A DNA stretch of 64,000 bases from Exaiptasia diaphana (Eukaryota > Cnidaria > Anthozoa > Actiniaria > Aiptasiidae), in contig NW_018388103.1 of NCBI RefSeq assembly GCF_001417965.1, forward strand, positions 407,619 through 471,618, in the 5' to 3' direction. Under the pieces are notes generated by a model. It was not told where the DNA came from. It was given only the letters and a program-made list of their open reading frames with translations, and made no database searches. Positions 39,981 to 52,540 of the stretch are shown in pieces. Within the stretch, counting starts at the first letter, position 1. The number at the start of each line of letters is the position of its first letter. Both the position numbers and the translations under genes were made by a program.

Positions 39981-42399
39981 AACTTATTTCCACCGTGCCA
40001 GCATAATGTCACAAACGAAAAGACACTAATCGTTACCAAAATCATGAAAAATAAATAAATGAATAAAATACATATAACTAGTGTCCTGTCATGAAATATG
40101 CTTGCCAAAATGCATGGACAATTAAAGTGGATTTCCCTATTTTCAGAAAGAATTCTTTTAACATCCATAGCCCAAGCTTCGAAAATAAATACGACAAAAC
40201 TGTCAAAAACAAGACGTAACATTGACAACAGGGGGAGGGACAGTTATGAAAAAAAGCAATTGAAATTATTTAAGACTTTAGGCAATTCATTCCATGGTCC
40301 AAGGTCTTTTGGCAAGAATTGTGTGTAAACAATTTCTAGTAAGAGAAAAAGTATAAATCAAAATTTATCATTTAGAATTTCGCTGTTTGTTCCTTGGGGG
40401 TTTTTGGTCATGTCTTTGCACATCAAGTATACAAGAGTTGCCTCCGACATTGAATGTCACGTATGTGCGCAATTCAATGCTCATGGCTAACAATATGAGC
40501 CTGAGAAAATACTTAAGTAGTTAAACTTTCTATCAGTGAATATGAAACGTGTCAGATTCGGCATACGACGGAAACGAGTCCAAGTTTCTGACCCGAAACA
40601 AATCGAACATTTCGCAATTTGTTATATTTGTAAGCCCTCCCAAGAGATGGTCCTGCTGTAAAAAATCGTAAACAAGAAAGACTTTTTCCTTCTAATTAAA
40701 CACGATTAATATAATATTAAGTCAGCTGAAGTCAGTGTTTTCCCTAAAAGGAAATAAGATTCAGACACTCAAGGTCTTTGTCATGAGACGTTATGGCGTT
40801 CCATATCATTACTGAAGCGTTTCCATGTGAACCTTTCCTCTTTGTGACATGATGATGAAACAGGAATAAAATTTCTGATGAGTAAGTCGATTTTCCGTTA
40901 GGCGACTTTTATGTGGAAATACATCAATATTTCGAAAAGGGAAATAAATTCTGATGAGTAATAGCATGTAATAGTGACCTTGATGTAGAAATACACTTCC
41001 TTAATGGATAAATTTGACGCAAATCTGCTGTTAAAACTTACCTATTTAACTGAAAAATCTATGATCTCTGACTAACTCTCTCTAAATTTTAACGTTTTTA
41101 TTGTAACTTTTACCTTTGAGTACTTAGAGAAAGCTATATAAGCGCTATATAAGTTTAAGATATTATTATTTATAATTACTATTATTAGAATTTGGAACAT
41201 AATTCCGGTAATGTCTTTTTTTATCTTACGCAATTTTGAATAATTCAACACTAGAGGGTCGTATGCAACGGTGATTTTCATCGCAATTGTGAAATACCGA
41301 GTCCAATAGCAACGAACGAACACGAGGAATAGATTCTTTCATACAATGACAGAATGATGTCCTGTCCTCTCTAAGAAGACTATATACTCTAGTTGATAAA
41401 CTAACAGAATTTAAAACAATGACTATCTCTTAATAGCTTGGCAATACTGCCAAATAAAAATCTAGAGAGATCAGTTCTTCATAGAAAAAGAACTGAAGAA
41501 GAAGTTGTTTGTCATTACTTGTGGATAAAGAAAACAAAAAACGAAGGACCTTAAGAATATAATATGGTCTTTCATACACCGAAAAACTACTGGATTTATT
41601 AATAATTAGACTAGTTAATAATGTACTTTAATAATCGAATATTTTCATATGTCAACATTCATCGACATTATTCATTATTTATACGTTTATAATTTCAGTA
41701 ACAAAAAGTGATAACCACACGATCACATTATCAATACGTATTTTTATAGTTCAGTTATATAAAAAGGAAGAAGAGTTTAATAGAAAATACCTTGTAAAAA
41801 TCTGAGTTAGTTGAATAAGCTCAATCAAGAATCAAGATCCCGAGAATTTATCTATTAGCATAACTATCATAACACACGAATGAAAACAGGATGGAAGTTA
41901 AGAAACTCGATATCATCACAAGACCTGCCTACGCAGTGGTGGTAAACCATCCTAACAAGGTCTACAAGTACCATTATCAAACCATCCACAACAAACGTAA
42001 GATGACAATTATAGTGCAAACACTAGAATAAAATGGATTTCTTCCGGCAGCCAGAAGTCCTTTTATATCCGTGGGTTTACACATCTTCCGCCTGTCAAAA
42101 TTCCACAAAACTTGGGCGTTTTGTCGTCTAAACAGCCCAAGGTCAGTTCTGAGTAGCGTCTGTGTAATAATAAAGATGACAAACTAGAAGTTTGAAGAAG
42201 AGGGTTGTGTTGATAGCTCTTTTTATTGAAAACAATAAAAAGGAATAACAAATGGAGGAAAACTCGTTGATATTTTGAAGAAACATGTTAGTAAGGTTTT
42301 TTTCTCTTACTTTAAGATGAAAAACGTTTCAGTGGTAAAATTATTACGTTGGACTAATGTTTAGGGACACTTTTAGAGACAGTTTTCCTCTAGAAGAGG

Positions 42400-42830
42400 G
42401 TTTGATATTTCTTAAATATAAAACGGCGCGCGTTACCCTGCGAGCAGAGTGTATTTCCTTACCTCAATAAAAATTCGTTATTTTCCTTCGCGAATTTTTA
42501 TTGAGGTAAGGAAATACACTCTGCTCGCAGGGTAGGCGCGCGTGTCTCTGTCCTCTGATATAAACACGGTGGGAGTTCGAAAAACACAAGAGAANCAAGC
42601 TTAGGAACACGAGCGTAGCGAGTGTTTCTCTTGCTTCTCGAGTGTTTTTCAACTCCCACCGTGTTTATATCAGATGACAGAGACACAAACGGCCGTTTGA
42701 TATTTCTTTTATAAAATTTTTGGAGCGAAAAGAAAATTTTGCCGGTAAGCAGTGTCTCTGTCCTCTGATATAAACACGGTCGTCAGCCAATCAGAGCGCG
42801 CGTTATATATCAAAAATTTTATAAAAAATA
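42400..42830. mobile_element. Compound palindromic element with a perfect 42-bp inverted repeat
   Basis: The outer ends read GGTTTGATATTTCTTAAATA near 42400 and ATATATCAAAAATTTTATAA near 42805. Inside are arms 42436-42477 and 42491-42532, exact reverse complements of 42 bp around a 13-nt loop. A second inverted repeat of about 57 bp has arms 42542-42600 and 42630-42686. GATATAAACACGGT and its complement occur three times. An undetermined base lies at 42595. No transposase is present, so it would be a non-autonomous foldback or MITE composite. Confidence 0.8.
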
Positions 42831-43779
42831 CTAAAAGGTCGACTGCAGAAACCTCTGTTAATTTGCTAGCAGGGACAAAGATCATAGACTTTTCATAGAG
42901 TCGATTTTTAAACATAATAAGTTTGATATTTTTAAGCTTACAAATAGAAATATGTAAACTTATGAAAAATAATTACACACCGCTTCGCTTTGATTTCAAA
43001 TAATTACGATCTTAAACACTGGATTCTTAGATGTTTTTACGACGGCTTTTCTAAACTACTCGTTAAGTATCACTTAATAAACTGTATATATTAGCCAATC
43101 AAATTGTATGATTTCTATAGACGCTAGACGCTGAATAAAATGACGGTGGCGGCCACCTCTGTGCTATCAAGGGTGGGCGGCTGTATTACTTTACACACAA
43201 CAATTAATTATTTACGAAAAAAGGAAGCTAAATAATGTCGGTGTAAATAAATGAGTATTCTATCTTAATACTACGAAATGTAATCGCAATAAAAGTAATT
43301 AAACAGCGCCAGAAATACATACAGTACCGCCTCACTAAATAACAGCACTCAAGCTGTACTTTTCTCATAAAATTCAAGAGGGTTTTTAAAGCACTTCTCG
43401 AACAAAAATATTCGGCTTTCAAGGGTTACATCTTTGTTCCTTTTCTCTATATTTATATTGTTATAGGAAAGTTAAAAATAAGTTCAGGTCTAAATCAGAA
43501 TGAGAGAGTATTCCAGGAGTTGATTTTTACATTTTCGCAAGGGATATTCGAAAACAAAACGCGTTTTCAGTTCCATTACATTTCAAGGATTTCAAGGAGC
43601 TATGTAATAATATCCAGACATGGACTAAAACTTACTAAGAATAAATAAATAGATAATAGATGAATAATAACAAATACAAAAAACGAAAGAGATTTGACTT
43701 TTTGTTAATAATATCATTAGGTAATCACTATCTTCTGGGGTTCAAAGAATTAAAAAAAAAACTAAAAGGAAAAATAATA

Positions 43780-44350
43780 ATTGAGACGTACGTAGATTTA
43801 CTACGGAGCAACGGATTCGCGAGACAATATCGACGCAAAAAAACACAGCTCTACGTAAATACTAAACTTATATTTTGTTTAAAAGACTTGGAAATGGAAG
43901 TCGTAGGAAAATCAATGCGTTGCATTACGCGAACAACTAAAACGTGCAGACCCGTGGATGTATAGACGTAAGAGAAACCTCTACACAATTCTACGGACGT
44001 ATATACGTAATATCAGCTATAATCTACTAAAATGCTGTGACACGTCACGTAGACCTAATAAAAAGAAACGTGCATTTGATCTACCTAGTAAAGTCAACGC
44101 CTCTGCATTCAGCTGATGTAGCGGTAGCCGAGAAAAATCGTCTCCGTAATTATACGTGCGTTTACGCAATATCGGATATAAAAATATATATAAACAGACT
44201 GTGTCAACGTTAAATCACGTCTACAGCGAACAGTCGAAAGATCTCTATGATCTAAAAGTCCAACGCCTTCGCATTTGGATGCTGTAGCGGTAACCAACAA
44301 AAAATTACGTACGTTTACGTAATACCTGCTGTAATCTAAAGAAACGGCTG
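43780..44350. repeat. ACGT-rich diverged direct repeats
   Basis: Two units of about 170 bp, near 44036-44175 and 44205-44335, share a CAACGCCTTCGCATTTGGAT-like phrase, a GATGTAGCGGTA-like phrase and TACGTACGTTTACG-like ends. The flanking 43780-44030 is also dense in ACGT. No gene supported. Confidence 0.6.
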
Positions 44351-45891
44351 TGACACGAACACGGGTTAGATTCTAGAAACGTAATTGCGGGTTTGTGTGC
44401 TTTGTGATACAAGCACGTTTGGACGTTGTTAAAGGAAACGCAAGACCGCCACCCACGGCTGAAGCCAAACTGGCTTCCCTCTACAAACATGGTCGGAAGA
44501 TAAATGATCTTAATGACCTACATATCGTATAAAAACGACCACATATAGTGAAAGATTCGTGAAAATAATTATCAAGGGAATATAAAGGTAGATTATAACG
44601 TATATGTACTAAACAAAACTTCAATGAGATCATTATACGAGCCGGCTCTTGCGTATCCGGGATGGGGAGGGAGAGGGCAGGGCTAAGATCACATGAGCTT
44701 TCGAGGTTGCGTGTTCTGATAAGGGTGAAGGAAATACGCTCAGAAAAGCTTGATTTTCAAGTGAATGTTGTGGTTCATTCAGTCCGTGTTTTTACAATAA
44801 ACAATGATAAATCATCGCAAATTTGTTATTCCGTCGCTGAGAACCAGCGTCACGCTTCTGCGTCTATTGTTAAGACGATCCGTCGGTGAGCTTTTGAAGT
44901 GCACTGACTGTTCATTAGGACCTCCCATTTCCGCATCTCAGAAGTCCGGAGTAATTGTCAGCAGCACGCACTCAAATCATTCAAAGTGCTGATGTGTTGG
45001 AAATAAAATGTGAAGGAAACGACTAAGTTTTTTGGCGCGCGATTTTTTTTTACCTTTTACAAGTAAGCTCGCTTTGTAACTTTTGATTCATATTAAGAAC
45101 GTTCTCGATTCAATGTTTCCACGTGTATTGTAAACAAAAAACATAGATTCATAATAAATACCGTTTTGTGAATATATATGGTCAAAATAGAGGCTGAATT
45201 AGATTGTATTAAGAATTTTAATTCTCCAAGATTTGTGTAATCCCTTTATAAGATTGTTACATTATGCAAAAAAAAGTAACTTAAACATTATAAGTATCTT
45301 TTTTAATAAAATAAATGATTCATATTTTGTTATTTATACACGTTATAGTATTCTGACATTCGTATAAATATATATAGCTGATTATTAATCCCTTGTATAA
45401 ATTACATCTTTGTATAACTTAAACATTTCTTATATAAAAAAATATGTATGTACAGGTAAATTCCTATAGCGTTATCGCATTCAAAATCCAAGGTTTAATA
45501 CTAAAAGCTCTTCAAATATTTAATCAATATTTACTATAAAGGGTTAGTGCATCTTGTTTTTCTAAAGAGGCGTCGTGAAAATGTATTCCTCATTTGAACC
45601 ATAGATCAATCAATGGTCTATGTCAATACAATTCCGAATTTTTGTCAGCTGACTTTATAAATACAAGAGTAATTGAGTGTGATACAATTTCAACATTACA
45701 TAAAAAAACATGTCTACGGTCAAACCACTAGAGCTAAAATTCACTTAATAAACTATATCTATATTATAATATATATTATATACTAACCCTTTATATTCCG
45801 TAATTAGTACCTTATTAAAATTGCCAATAAAGTAACTATTATTACTTTATGATTTTATAAAAATTACCATTAGAAATCACTCTGCACTGAC

Positions 45892-46845
45892 TTATAAAGT
45901 CAAAGTTCTCTTATCTTTCGCAGTGGATTTAGTTTTTCTTTTCTGTGCTTTTTTCTTTTTACATGATATACAACTAGCTGCTTTTCGACATCCCGCGACT
46001 GGTAAATAACACAGTAAACATGGGAGAAATATCGAGAGAACAGCCAGGCAACCCCACCGAGGTAGACACGATCGTAAAGGTCCGCTACAGGAGCAAGGGT
46101 CATCAGCGATTCTCCCCTCGTCCTCAGAGTCTTTCGTACAATGATAAAAGAACCCTTTGACACAGCACATACAAGTCGCGTAATCCACAACTTCTTCTGT
46201 ATCATGACCACATAAATAAGTTCTCGACTTTTCATTCAATAGTTCTGTAAAATTTCCATCTGTACCTTTCAACAAGTCTTTCTCTGATTTGATATCATCT
46301 ACACAAAGTTTAGTTGTCACGGATGAGTCAGTGTTTTGCGAATTCAATTTTACCATCCATGCTTTGGGATCGTGATATTCGTTTTGGACTCTCTTTTTTG
46401 AAGGAGTTAGTCTATTAACAGTTTCTCTGGTCTCGACGACCGGCTGTTTTGTCCTACGTGGTGGAATAAACGGAGCTGGTCCCTTAGCGAGCGGTGAAAG
46501 TTCACAATATTCATCCTCCATTTCTATTGCACTTTTACTAGAAGTAGATTTACGTCCAGATTCATGAGTCCTTGTTTTCGAACTTTTCTTTGCGCATTCC
46601 GCAATTCGTATATGCTTAGTCTGTGGTATATTATGTTTACGCAGTTGTTTGTACACTTTAGGGTCTATTATTTTAAAACTCGCTCCTCGTCCAATAACAA
46701 ATGGGTAATACTCTTCTATATCGCTGTCATCCACAGTAGACGGAAAATCAGTACAGTCAGTTTCTCTGGGAAGAGTCTTAACTTGAAATGAATTGTAGTA
46801 GTTTGACGTAGTTGGTGGCAAACCTTTTAGACGTTCACTTTTCAT
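45892..46845 (-). CDS. SPRY: Sprouty-type cysteine-rich signalling inhibitor, single exon
   Basis: Sprouty proteins are membrane-associated feedback inhibitors of receptor tyrosine kinase/Ras-MAPK signalling, especially FGF signalling. This one is 317 residues in one exon. The C-terminal cysteine-rich domain is at about 211-296: VVDYATCMCCVKGFFYHC (219-236), acidic EDEG, DDPCSCSG (248-255), RWGCLAVLSIFLPCLLCYLP (263-282) and further paired Cys. Fifteen or more cysteines fall in this segment. The domain looks shortened at its N-terminal side compared with vertebrate Sprouty, which has an additional Cys block before the DY.TC segment. A tyrosine in an acidic context (EMEDEYCELSPL, 108-119) recalls, by inference only, the Sprouty N-terminal phosphotyrosine site. 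A Lys/Arg tail ends the protein. There is no EVH1 domain, so it is Sprouty rather than Spred in layout. An in-frame upstream exon cannot be excluded. Confidence 0.9.
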   Translation of the reverse strand: MKSERLKGLPPTTSNYYNSFQVKTLPRETDCTDFPSTVDDSDIEEYYPFVIGRGASFKIIDPKVYKQLRKHNIPQTKHIRIAECAKKSSKTRTHESGRKSTSSKSAIEMEDEYCELSPLAKGPAPFIPPRRTKQPVVETRETVNRLTPSKKRVQNEYHDPKAWMVKLNSQNTDSSVTTKLCVDDIKSEKDLLKGTDGNFTELLNEKSRTYLCGHDTEEVVDYATCMCCVKGFFYHCTKDSEDEGRIADDPCSCSGPLRSCLPRWGCLAVLSIFLPCLLCYLPVAGCRKAASCISCKKKKAQKRKTKSTAKDKRTLTL

Positions 46846-49800
46846 TTTTATAACACCATGGGTAGATACCCTGTATAGCCTCCACTTTGAAGAAAAAAAG
46901 TTATTCCTTTGACTTTCACTGAATAAGATTGCGTGCTCGTAATGAAACTTGAAGGACGAATCAACGGACTCACGCGTTTAGCTTTACTACTTATATAGGA
47001 TTCGGTTTTCCTTAGCTTGCGTGGAACTTCCGATCAGCGGACTTGCGAAATTGCTTTTCTTTATCTTGTGTGCCAATCGCTGTGCGTTTTTAAAGTCGTC
47101 GAACCACAAGTTTTCCCGCGAATTTCCTTTGAGTTTCAAACTAATGTTGATGAGTAAACCCGATAGCGTAATCAACGTAATGTGATGTGAGCGGTTAACC
47201 ATGAGACGGTAGCTACCAGTAATGAGCCAATGAAGGGGTTTGATGCCAGTCTGTGTCCACACAATTGCGCTGTACTGCTTGAATGTCCCGATCCACGATA
47301 TGACGGAATGTTTACACTGCTTCAAAGACTTTTCAAGCGCTCATGAATATACTTAAAGTGAATTATGCCTTCAATAAATTGATCAAAGTCGGTACGTGAA
47401 CGGTTTTAACAACTTCGATCATTCGATGTCTCTGTTCCTTTCTTTTGTTGTGTTGTTTGGGTAAAATTATTAGGCTCAACTGATTATTCGCTATTGTAAT
47501 TCAACCTCGGTCTCTTCTTGTGATAAAACTAAACACACCGGAAGTAGCGGTATGCCCATCTCTGCAAGTTCCGGTACAAATGACAACTGACGTCAGTCAA
47601 AATCACTCGTCGCTCGCCACAGTCTTTGGAAAAGACACCTTTTGGTGATCCAAGTCGTTCTAGAAGACTTGATCGTGTTGTGGATTTCGAAGGTTCCTCA
47701 GCGAAACAAAAGAACTGTGAAGTCAGTCATTATAAAGCCTCTTAAGTATACGTTCATTATTTCAATTTTCTGCTTCGGATAGATTAAGATGCAAATCACT
47801 ACAAATACAAGACAAAGCACTCCAACACACTCCGGATGTTCCCACCCAGTTACAGGTGACAGATGACAGAAGGTCATTATGTGTGATTGGTCGATTGGTT
47901 AATAAACCTAAGCGTCATTCTAATGCCCTCTTGGGATTTGTCATTATACTTTTTCATCGACATCGATTTTAAGCCACCGGATTCCTTAAAAAACTCCACG
48001 ATAGTCAAAAGTCAAATGTTATATTTTGGCCTTGCTGTATTCTTAAAAAAGCGTGGGTTGGGGTAAAAGAGTTTGACATGAGTGGGAGTACCACTTAGAG
48101 GGTTTAGAAACTGAAGCACAACAATGCTCTCTGAATAGGTTAATTATTAAATAAAGTCTAAATCATATAAGATATCGTTTACATGCTGTCTTCTGCTTAT
48201 AGCACTTGCGGTTTCGATAAAACACTCACACAGATTAATATCGATGGTCTGGCGAAGAGCGCTGAGTTCAAGCAATGAAAAATGGCTTTGTTAATGGCTT
48301 ATAACGAAATTCTAATAACAACGATACATTTGGAAGAACATGGAACATATTACTAAGTCATTATCTGAGATGAAGGAACCTTGTACCGGCTTAGCTCTGG
48401 CAGTTATTTCCTGATTTACTCAAATTCCGAGTGAAAGACTTCACTGAGGTCGAGCCACCAGTACTCATCAGTGGCGATCACTAAACTTTGACTGAAAACA
48501 TAAAGATAATCAAGTTCCAAGTCACCAGAAATACTTCCTTTTTGTGTAAAAACGTTTTACGTTTGCCGCGCGTACCAATATTGACTTATATTACACCCAG
48601 AATCACTATAACAATAATTAGACGTTGGTAATTTTCGACACTTAACACTTTCTATTCTATTGTTTGTGCTTTTAGGAATTACATCAGAGTGTCGATGAAT
48701 ATTCCTTTCACAAAGATGTGTGCTGAAAAGGGCTGCCGACTAGCAGAAAAGAGGATTAGAAGGCGGTTATCGTTCACGGGAGGCTGTGGATATCCAAGCG
48801 ATTAATATCCGGTATATTCTTTCTTGTTTATCCCGTGTAAGGCTCAAAAATAAAGGAAAAAATAGTCGAATTAGATACAATTTCTTGTGTAATCCATGAG
48901 TCGAATACATGAAAGAAAAGAACTTATAATATACTTTAAAACATGCATTCAAAGATACCCTGGTTCCAGAAGTTTTCTCTTCTTTAAAAGTTGTTTTTTA
49001 TATTTCGTATTTTTGTCTTTGCTTTCGATTTTAACGACGTAAGATATTTCTAAAATATAATGCTAATTCATCGGTTTAGACTTCCCTGATAAAAAAAGCC
49101 GGTTATTGAAAATCTCAAAGATACAAAGCATTATCGAAATGGGACACGTTTTTCTTTCATTCCTTTTTTCCTATCTTTCCTCTTTGTTGACTAGTCGATG
49201 TTTGTATGTGGGATGGGATGGGGGATGGAAGAGCCCACCCTCTGGGCATCTCAGGCACCACTTCAGCCTTCCTGTCAACTGCAGTGACCTTAAGTACATA
49301 TGTACAACTATTTCAAAGAGTTAATCAAGTTCTGTGTACAATTGAGTCAAGTTGTGTACGTTATGGCGCCGCTATGGCTCATTTACCGGATATCTTAATG
49401 ACATTAGGTCCAAATTGGGCCAAGATAATGGTGTTACTGATGAAAAGAATTAAAATGCAAAACATCTATTAGAATTCAACTTGCGCTGACATGTTTGATG
49501 AAGAATCGGATGATCTAATTATAGGACTCTGAAGGTGAAAAGGGTCACTTAGGGTACTCCCCCACAGAAGACAAATTAGTTCGTTTAACAAAGTCATATG
49601 ATTGTAGCCAATTAAAGCCTTTGTAGCAGCATAAATTAGTATCCGCTGCACAAGAGTTCAAGTGGCCTGAAAGTGGATCTGATCTTGGCGGATTGTACGT
49701 TTGGAATGTCGGGGATTTTTGCTTTTTGGATACAGGAAATTGGGATATACATTTTTTGCAGAGAAAGCACTACATCGTCCCTTTTTTCATTCTCGCTTTT

Positions 49801-50389
49801 ATATTCATTCCTACTTCCATTCGTTTATTTCTTCGCTAAACTTGAAAAATCGACACAAAAGCTCTACAGGTAATGTTCAGGGCAGTTATATTAAAATATT
49901 TAACTACAGTTGACATGGTTATTTCTCTGTCTCTTTCTATCAAGGTATTTCTATGTGGTAGCTATACTTCTCCGTGGTCAAACAAGATCGCCGAAAAAAA
50001 CTGCCTGTAAGCACAAGGGCCACAAAGGTCGCGAAAGAACATACGGACTATGTTTATTATGATATTATCCAATTGTCTCGCCAGGAAATGTACTAAGGAT
50101 GTCCGATTGGCCCGTAATGGTCACTCACCCTTGCTGGACCTCAGCAATTAGACAACACCGGAATGTACTGTAACACGAACTGAACTTGAAACACGCCAAA
50201 AATGATGATTTGGCAAGTGGACTCCTCACCAGGAATCGATTCAATCACCGTGATTGATCACGTGGTCATATGTACAGACTGCAATGTCACGTGATGGTCT
50301 TGTCTAGTCCTGTCCATTGTAATAGATGAGGATCGACGGTCCGGATGATCACGTGATGGTGCCAGGCATCGGCAGCCTCTGTACATTCG

Positions 50390-50570
50390 TTTAGCACAGG
50401 TTAAAGCATAGCCTCGATATTCTTTATTCACGATAGCCACCGGACGTAATGGTAAATGTGGCCTGTTGTTTTTGGATTCGGAATGCAATCGTTTTGCACA
50501 GGTTAAGGCAGGGCCTTCTAATTCATAATAGCCGCGGGAAATAATGGTACATGCGGTCTTGTAAGGGGGC
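50390..50570. repeat. Diverged direct repeat of about 80 bp
   Basis: Two units begin CGTTTAGCACAGGTTAAAGC and CGTTTTGCACAGGTTAAGGC. They continue through a GATAGCC-like stretch and end near AATGGTAAATGTGG and AATGGTACATGCGG. The minus-strand open frame through them repeats LTCAKR and is not considered a gene. Confidence 0.65.
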
Positions 50571-51484
50571 AAACAGAATAATCTATTAAATAGCCTCAGA
50601 GGAAACATTCAACATGTTGAGGTCTACCTGTAACTTAAATCGTCCTAATGCATTTCTCCTTCCCTCCCCATAAAGCCGTATCAATGGCTAAGTATTCCTA
50701 AGGGCATATTTTTGCGACGTTTCAAACAGTATATACAGCCTGCAATATCCCCATTTCTGTAGACCTTGCCAAATCTCTTGAAAGAGAACTGAAAATAGCA
50801 CATCACGTGATCAGACTTGTTTCACATGATGTACTTTGCTAAATGCTCATTCGATATGCCGGCAATTAGTACACTTTATCTCTTTCCACTAGTCCATTTA
50901 TAGACCCTACTTGACGTTAGGATCAGAGCACGCACAAGAGATCAGCTAACGTTGTTGAGACTACTAGAGATACGAGAAGATTGTCCGGGCCGGGGTCAGG
51001 GTTATCTTTTCTGCACGCTCCTTTAAAGTAAACATGGAAACTTTCTTAAAGTGTTTCCGCTCAAGGGGCTACTATAGATTCAAAGAATCGATACGATTTA
51101 CTTCCAATACGGCAGCCAGCTCACATGATCTTTGACAAGAAACAATGGAATGCGCAAGGGGAACTTTTTAATGGTGGATTTCTACACGGGTCCTACATGG
51201 TAGAACTTTGAGAATGCTATGTTCTTTGACTTATAATATCACATTATTATCATTTATATTTCCGTGTTCCTTTTTTGTGTTTTGTTTTGTTTTATTTTGT
51301 TTTGTTTTGATCAAGATGTCCGCAAATGAATCATTTGACCTGTAGCATATAACGACGAAAGATGACTGACGCTGATGTCACGTTTAGTTTGTTTATGAAA
51401 GAATGGGTCGTAAAGCCTGTGCTAAGAACAGTTTTTCTGAATGCATCAGATTGGCAATCTCTAATAATGATAATCAATAAATAA

Positions 51485-51815
51485 AACAACACTGATGAAT
51501 AAAACATCAGCATTGTAAATGTAATTCAACACTGATAAAAGAAAAACCAGTGTTGTCAATTCGATACTGCTAGCCATCTTCTGCAGGCTAAGCTATGCAG
51601 CTTATCTTATACTGATGAATAAAACATCAGTATTGTAATCGCATTGCATTGTAATTCAACACTGATGAATAGAAAACCAATGTTGTCAATTTAATACAGC
51701 AATAGCATGTGCAGCTGACCTTCCTTTGCAGGCTCAGCTATGCATGCTATGTAACACTGATGAATAAAACATCAGTGTATACACTGATGAATAAAACATC
51801 AGTGTATTCTCATTG
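51485..51815. repeat. Array of short hairpins with CACTGATG/CATCAGTG arms
   Basis: Six copies of a hairpin unit occur near 51489, 51525, 51609, 51658, 51751 and 51779. In the best copies the arms are ACACTGATG and CATCAGTGT with an AATAAAA loop; other copies have a diverged right arm such as CCAGTGTTG. Spacers include GTAATTCAA and AGGCT..GCTATGCA phrases. No coding content. Confidence 0.8.
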
Positions 51816-52337
51816 AAGTAGACAACGTACAACAAGAGATCTGAAGGACTAGTAATTTCTTTTATTAAAACCACAATGTAGATAATAAGAATAAATCATG
51901 ACCTACCTACCTTTAAACATTTCTTGCTCTTTTTCCATCAAATTACTAATCAATCAACAACTCAAACTGTTGTCTTTCCAATGTCTTCAATGAAATCAAA
52001 AAGTCACATTAAATCAATCATTACAACAAAAACAACAATAATCAAACACTATTCTTTTACAATCGATAACAGTACCATAGTACTAGTACTAAGATTGTTT
52101 TATAAAAACACAGCAATGGCCATTCAATTTAGATGTTTTACCAAACTTGGTTGAATTCACACATGCTGATTGGCTTATTAGAGTGTATCAACGAGAAGAC
52201 AGACACATTGTGCTGACACCATAATATCTTGATGTGCACTCAGTTGAAGGAGAAAATGATTTTCACTAATTCCAATAAACAAGAGTGTGTCAATAAGAGG
52301 GCATATAACTCAACACAGCACACAATTTGTTAAATAC

Positions 52338-52540
52338 TCCGATTTCGAGTTCTGGTTTGCTCTGTGTTAGCCTCAAAACCAGGCAACATATTCTTTTGTT
52401 TNATTGGTAGCTCGAGAAAACGCATGGAATTTGAAAAGAAAGACAATGGAATTGATATGAAATCTTACACTTTTATTCTCACAATTAGGAATATTGTGCA
52501 AATGAGGCTAACACAGAGCATTGGAGAATTCGAAACTGGA
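52338..52540. mobile_element. Foldback element with 37-bp terminal inverted repeats
   Basis: The left arm 52338-52374 begins TCCGATTTCGAGTTCTG and ends CTCTGTGTTAGCCTC. The right arm 52504-52540 begins GAGGCTAACACAGAG and ends CGAAACTGGA. An undetermined base is at 52402. No transposase frame. Confidence 0.7.

Larger units (their letters stand above)
31259..45891. other. Gene-poor 14.6-kb stretch between FGF-B and the Sprouty-type gene
   Basis: No coding exon could be supported. It contains a diverged duplication near 32863-32985, scattered ATC-rich simple sequence near 33640-33910, a half copy of the CCCGTGAAA element near 37455, the 116-bp array at 37564-38330, a duplicated segment near 40858-40990, the palindrome cluster at 42400-42830 and ACGT-rich repeats at 43780-44350. 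Open frames here are below 110 codons and show no domain. Confidence 0.6.

Noticed and set aside
45900-46235. Second minus-strand frame inside the Sprouty-type gene
   Set aside because: A shifted-frame shadow without the cysteine motifs that identify the true frame.
50258-50608. Minus-strand frame with repeated LTCAKR
   Set aside because: It only reflects the 80-bp direct repeat; the composition is not protein-like outside it.
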